64,000 nt of DNA from Flavobacterium phragmitis (GTDB lineage: Bacteria; Bacteroidota; Bacteroidia; Flavobacteriales; Flavobacteriaceae): the NCBI RefSeq assembly GCF_900112575.1, contig NZ_FOMH01000002.1:496001-560000 (forward strand). The letters are read 5' to 3'. Below, one piece after another: positions 62,057 to 64,000 of this stretch (within the stretch, counting starts at the first letter, position 1; each line of letters begins with the position of its first letter). A program made the position numbers and the translations under genes. The notes below the pieces were generated by a model that was not told the DNA's origin, did not search any database, and worked only from the letters and a program-made list of their open reading frames with translations.

Positions 62057-63910
62057 TTATTTTAAATATATTTTATTATTGCTTATTTCGTTATCGGCAT
62101 TAATCTGAAGAATAACCAGTTGTGATTTTTTCAAATCAGAAACATTGATTGTTGCTGTATTCATTTCACTATATTCTTGTTTTAAAAGTACTCGACCGTT
62201 TAGATCTGAAACAGAAATTGATGCTGCTTTAATATCTTTTCCAAAATTAATAGTGATTACATCTGAAGCAGGATTAGGGAAAACAGTAAAAACTGACGCA
62301 GTTTCTTCTGTTGTTTTTGCAACAGATCTAGCTGTAGATCCAGTTTGCAATTCCGAGCATCCAATATCAATGCGACCATTTCTTTTACGGTTATTATCAT
62401 CAAAATCTAATGTACCAGAATAAGTTGCATTGTATGTTGGATCACCTTTGTCGGTGGCAAAAGCACCTGAGACTAATGAAAAATCAAAAATAGCAGCATT
62501 TACAAATCCTGGAAGACCAACTACTGAATTCACATCCTGTCCTGTAGCTGTTGCAAATTGTGCTGCGTTATAAGATCCTGTTGCTGAACTGCCATTGAAA
62601 CTAACTCCTGTTAAATCGATTATAAAATCGGTATTATCTTCTCTGTAATACAAATTATAATTGGAAACAAAATTTGAAATAGTATAGCCATACGATGCTA
62701 GAAATGCTTTTTTGCCAGTTGTAGCGTAAAGGATATTATTTTTAAAAGTAATTCCTGAACTGTTCTGAAAATGAACTTCACCTCCGTAAATATCAGCAAT
62801 CGTACTTACGGCAGTGCCTCCAATAGTTGTAACACCATTAATAGTGGCACCTGTTCTATTTTTATAAAATGTATTATTGAAAATTTTAGTATCACTAACG
62901 CTTGTTGTGTAACCACTGCCAATAACACCACCAAAAATTGCTCCGGTTACGACATTATTATAAACTGAATTATTGTTTACAATATGACCTGTAGATTGAC
63001 CTCCATTTCCTGTGGCCGTGTTTTGTTCAGCTCCAACAGCAAGTCCCACACCACAATTATAAACTTCATTTCTTTCTATGGTTACATTTAATGCACCATC
63101 TACATAAATACCGGCACTATTTGCTACGGCACTCATACAATCAAAAACTTCATTTGAAGCAATGATTCCATTTCTTGCCTGATTATTGCTCGTAGCTCCT
63201 GTTGATGTGTAATTTCCTGCCGCCACAATTCCGATATTAGCAATATCGTAAACCGTATTTCCTAAAACCGAAAAACCATTTACATTTCCAGTTAAAGTTA
63301 CTGCTTCTCCCCAGCCTGTAGCACAATTGTTTATTTCACTATTTTCAATTTTTACGTTGGTAATAGCATAAGTAGCATTTCCTCCATCAACTTTTATCGC
63401 ATTGGCGACTATACCGCTATTAGCAGGAATCGCAGATAAATTGTTGCTGATCCAGCCAATGTTTTTTACAATACAATTCTTGATTGTAATGTTGTTTAGA
63501 TTAGCTGTAGCTCCTGAATTTGCAAGAATCCAAATTCCTTTACTTCCGTTACCAATTTTATTTGATATCGTTAACCCATCAATTGTAACATTACTTGTAT
63601 TTACAATTCCTAATACGTAAGTATCTGTACTTGTCCAGCCAGATGCATTGATTATTACAGCAGCTGAACCACTTTTTTGAATTGTTAATGGTTTTCCAAC
63701 ATAAATAGGTCCTGTTACAGGATAAGTACCAGAAAGAACTAATACAGTTCCTCCAGACGGTGCAGCCTGTACTCCTTTTAATATGGTTTTAAACGGCAAA
63801 GTAGCAGTACCTGTACCCGTTGTATCATTTCCGGTTGTAGAGACATATGTCTGCGAAAAACCTTGTATAAAGCAAAATAAAATAATAAATGTAATTTTCT
63901 TGACTTTCAT
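62057..63910 (-). CDS. Secreted right-handed beta-helix protein with type IX sorting domain
   Basis: A signal peptide ends about residue 19 (QGFSQ). The N-terminal block YVSTTGNDTTGTGTATLPFK is the DUF1565/polysaccharide-lyase-like start. From about residue 80 the protein is an irregular series of parallel beta-helix coils (NVTIDGLTISNKIG, NITIKNCIVKNI, VTIERNEVYNCG, TKIFNNTFYKN). A T9SS type A sorting domain ends it (FTVFPNPASDVITINFG to NNKIYLK). Such proteins bind or cleave polysaccharides on the cell surface. No catalytic residues could be identified, so lyase activity is only possible. The 90 bases upstream to the window end are AT-rich, with no clear feature. Confidence 0.88.
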   Translation of the reverse strand: MKVKKITFIILFCFIQGFSQTYVSTTGNDTTGTGTATLPFKTILKGVQAAPSGGTVLVLSGTYPVTGPIYVGKPLTIQKSGSAAVIINASGWTSTDTYVLGIVNTSNVTIDGLTISNKIGNGSKGIWILANSGATANLNNITIKNCIVKNIGWISNNLSAIPANSGIVANAIKVDGGNATYAITNVKIENSEINNCATGWGEAVTLTGNVNGFSVLGNTVYDIANIGIVAAGNYTSTGATSNNQARNGIIASNEVFDCMSAVANSAGIYVDGALNVTIERNEVYNCGVGLAVGAEQNTATGNGGQSTGHIVNNNSVYNNVVTGAIFGGVIGSGYTTSVSDTKIFNNTFYKNRTGATINGVTTIGGTAVSTIADIYGGEVHFQNSSGITFKNNILYATTGKKAFLASYGYTISNFVSNYNLYYREDNTDFIIDLTGVSFNGSSATGSYNAAQFATATGQDVNSVVGLPGFVNAAIFDFSLVSGAFATDKGDPTYNATYSGTLDFDDNNRKRNGRIDIGCSELQTGSTARSVAKTTEETASVFTVFPNPASDVITINFGKDIKAASISVSDLNGRVLLKQEYSEMNTATINVSDLKKSQLVILQINADNEISNNKIYLK

Positions 63911-64000
63911 AATTTTGACATTTTAGGATTAATAGTTTAAAAAAAATCTATAGTTAAATATTGCAATATTTCTATATTCAGTAAAAAAACCTGATTGCTA

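Overview
The window looks like a chromosomal segment from a member of the Bacteroidota, most probably a Flavobacterium. The evidence is AT-rich DNA, SusC/SusD pairs, type IX secretion sorting tails, MKK-type lipoproteins, promoters of the TAnnTTTG type, and many protein families typical of flavobacteria (DUF3810, DUF4268, the NagB/PIG-L fusion, a NagP-like permease, GH109). No rRNA, tRNA, prophage, insertion sequence with two ends, or CRISPR array was recognised.

Layout. 1-1.7 kb: a nitrosative-stress cluster on the minus strand (truncated di-iron repair protein RIC, azurin-like lipoprotein, Rrf2 regulator) with a shared operator-like motif. 1.8-6.5 kb: NYN-LOTUS protein, glutamate-synthase-like FMN protein, two paralogous lipoproteins and a GH88 hydrolase. 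6.6-7.5 kb: a REP-associated transposase (RAYT) bracketed by three 29-bp palindromes. 7.5-16.9 kb: housekeeping genes (ABC exporter, rdgB, DEAD-box helicase, pepD), a RelE/ParE-type toxin-antitoxin pair and DUF3810. The DUF2809 gene and the ABC exporter both have an in-frame TAA near the expected N-terminus. 16.9-25.5 kb: a two-gene operon (outer-membrane beta-barrel receptor plus giant alpha-2-macroglobulin), divergent from an ECF sigma factor and a small membrane protein. 25.6-40.9 kb: mostly housekeeping (PlsC-like, NUDIX, nitronate monooxygenase-like, S8 protease, mnmA, yidC, pyrG) plus an exported glucan-dikinase-like protein. 41.1-63.9 kb: a large amino-sugar utilisation locus.

Two systems stand out. 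First, in the 16.9-24.2 kb operon the TonB receptor has a carboxypeptidase-like N-domain and a barrel but no recognisable plug. The plug, with its usual VDGVP...VLKDASATALYGS signature, sits in the middle of the downstream alpha-2-macroglobulin, which keeps the thioester motif GCFEQ. This looks like a receptor whose plug is supplied in trans by a protease-trap protein. Second, the 41-61 kb locus encodes SusC/SusD, two surface lipoproteins, GH109 (alpha-N-acetylgalactosaminidase family), a NagX-like acyltransferase, a NagP-like permease, a NahK-like sugar 1-kinase, a sugar nucleotidyltransferase, a WbpP-like 4-epimerase, a GlmM-like mutase and NagB fused to a PIG-L domain. Together these would take GalNAc through GalNAc-1-P, UDP-GalNAc, UDP-GlcNAc, GlcNAc-1-P and GlcNAc-6-P to fructose-6-P. 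A LacI-family regulator has paired palindromic operators, consensus near ATGTKnTCGnnCACAT, in front of both its own gene and susC.

Smaller-scale structure includes an 8-bp periodic repeat family (NNNCTAAG) and large inverted repeats nested around terminators between convergent genes.
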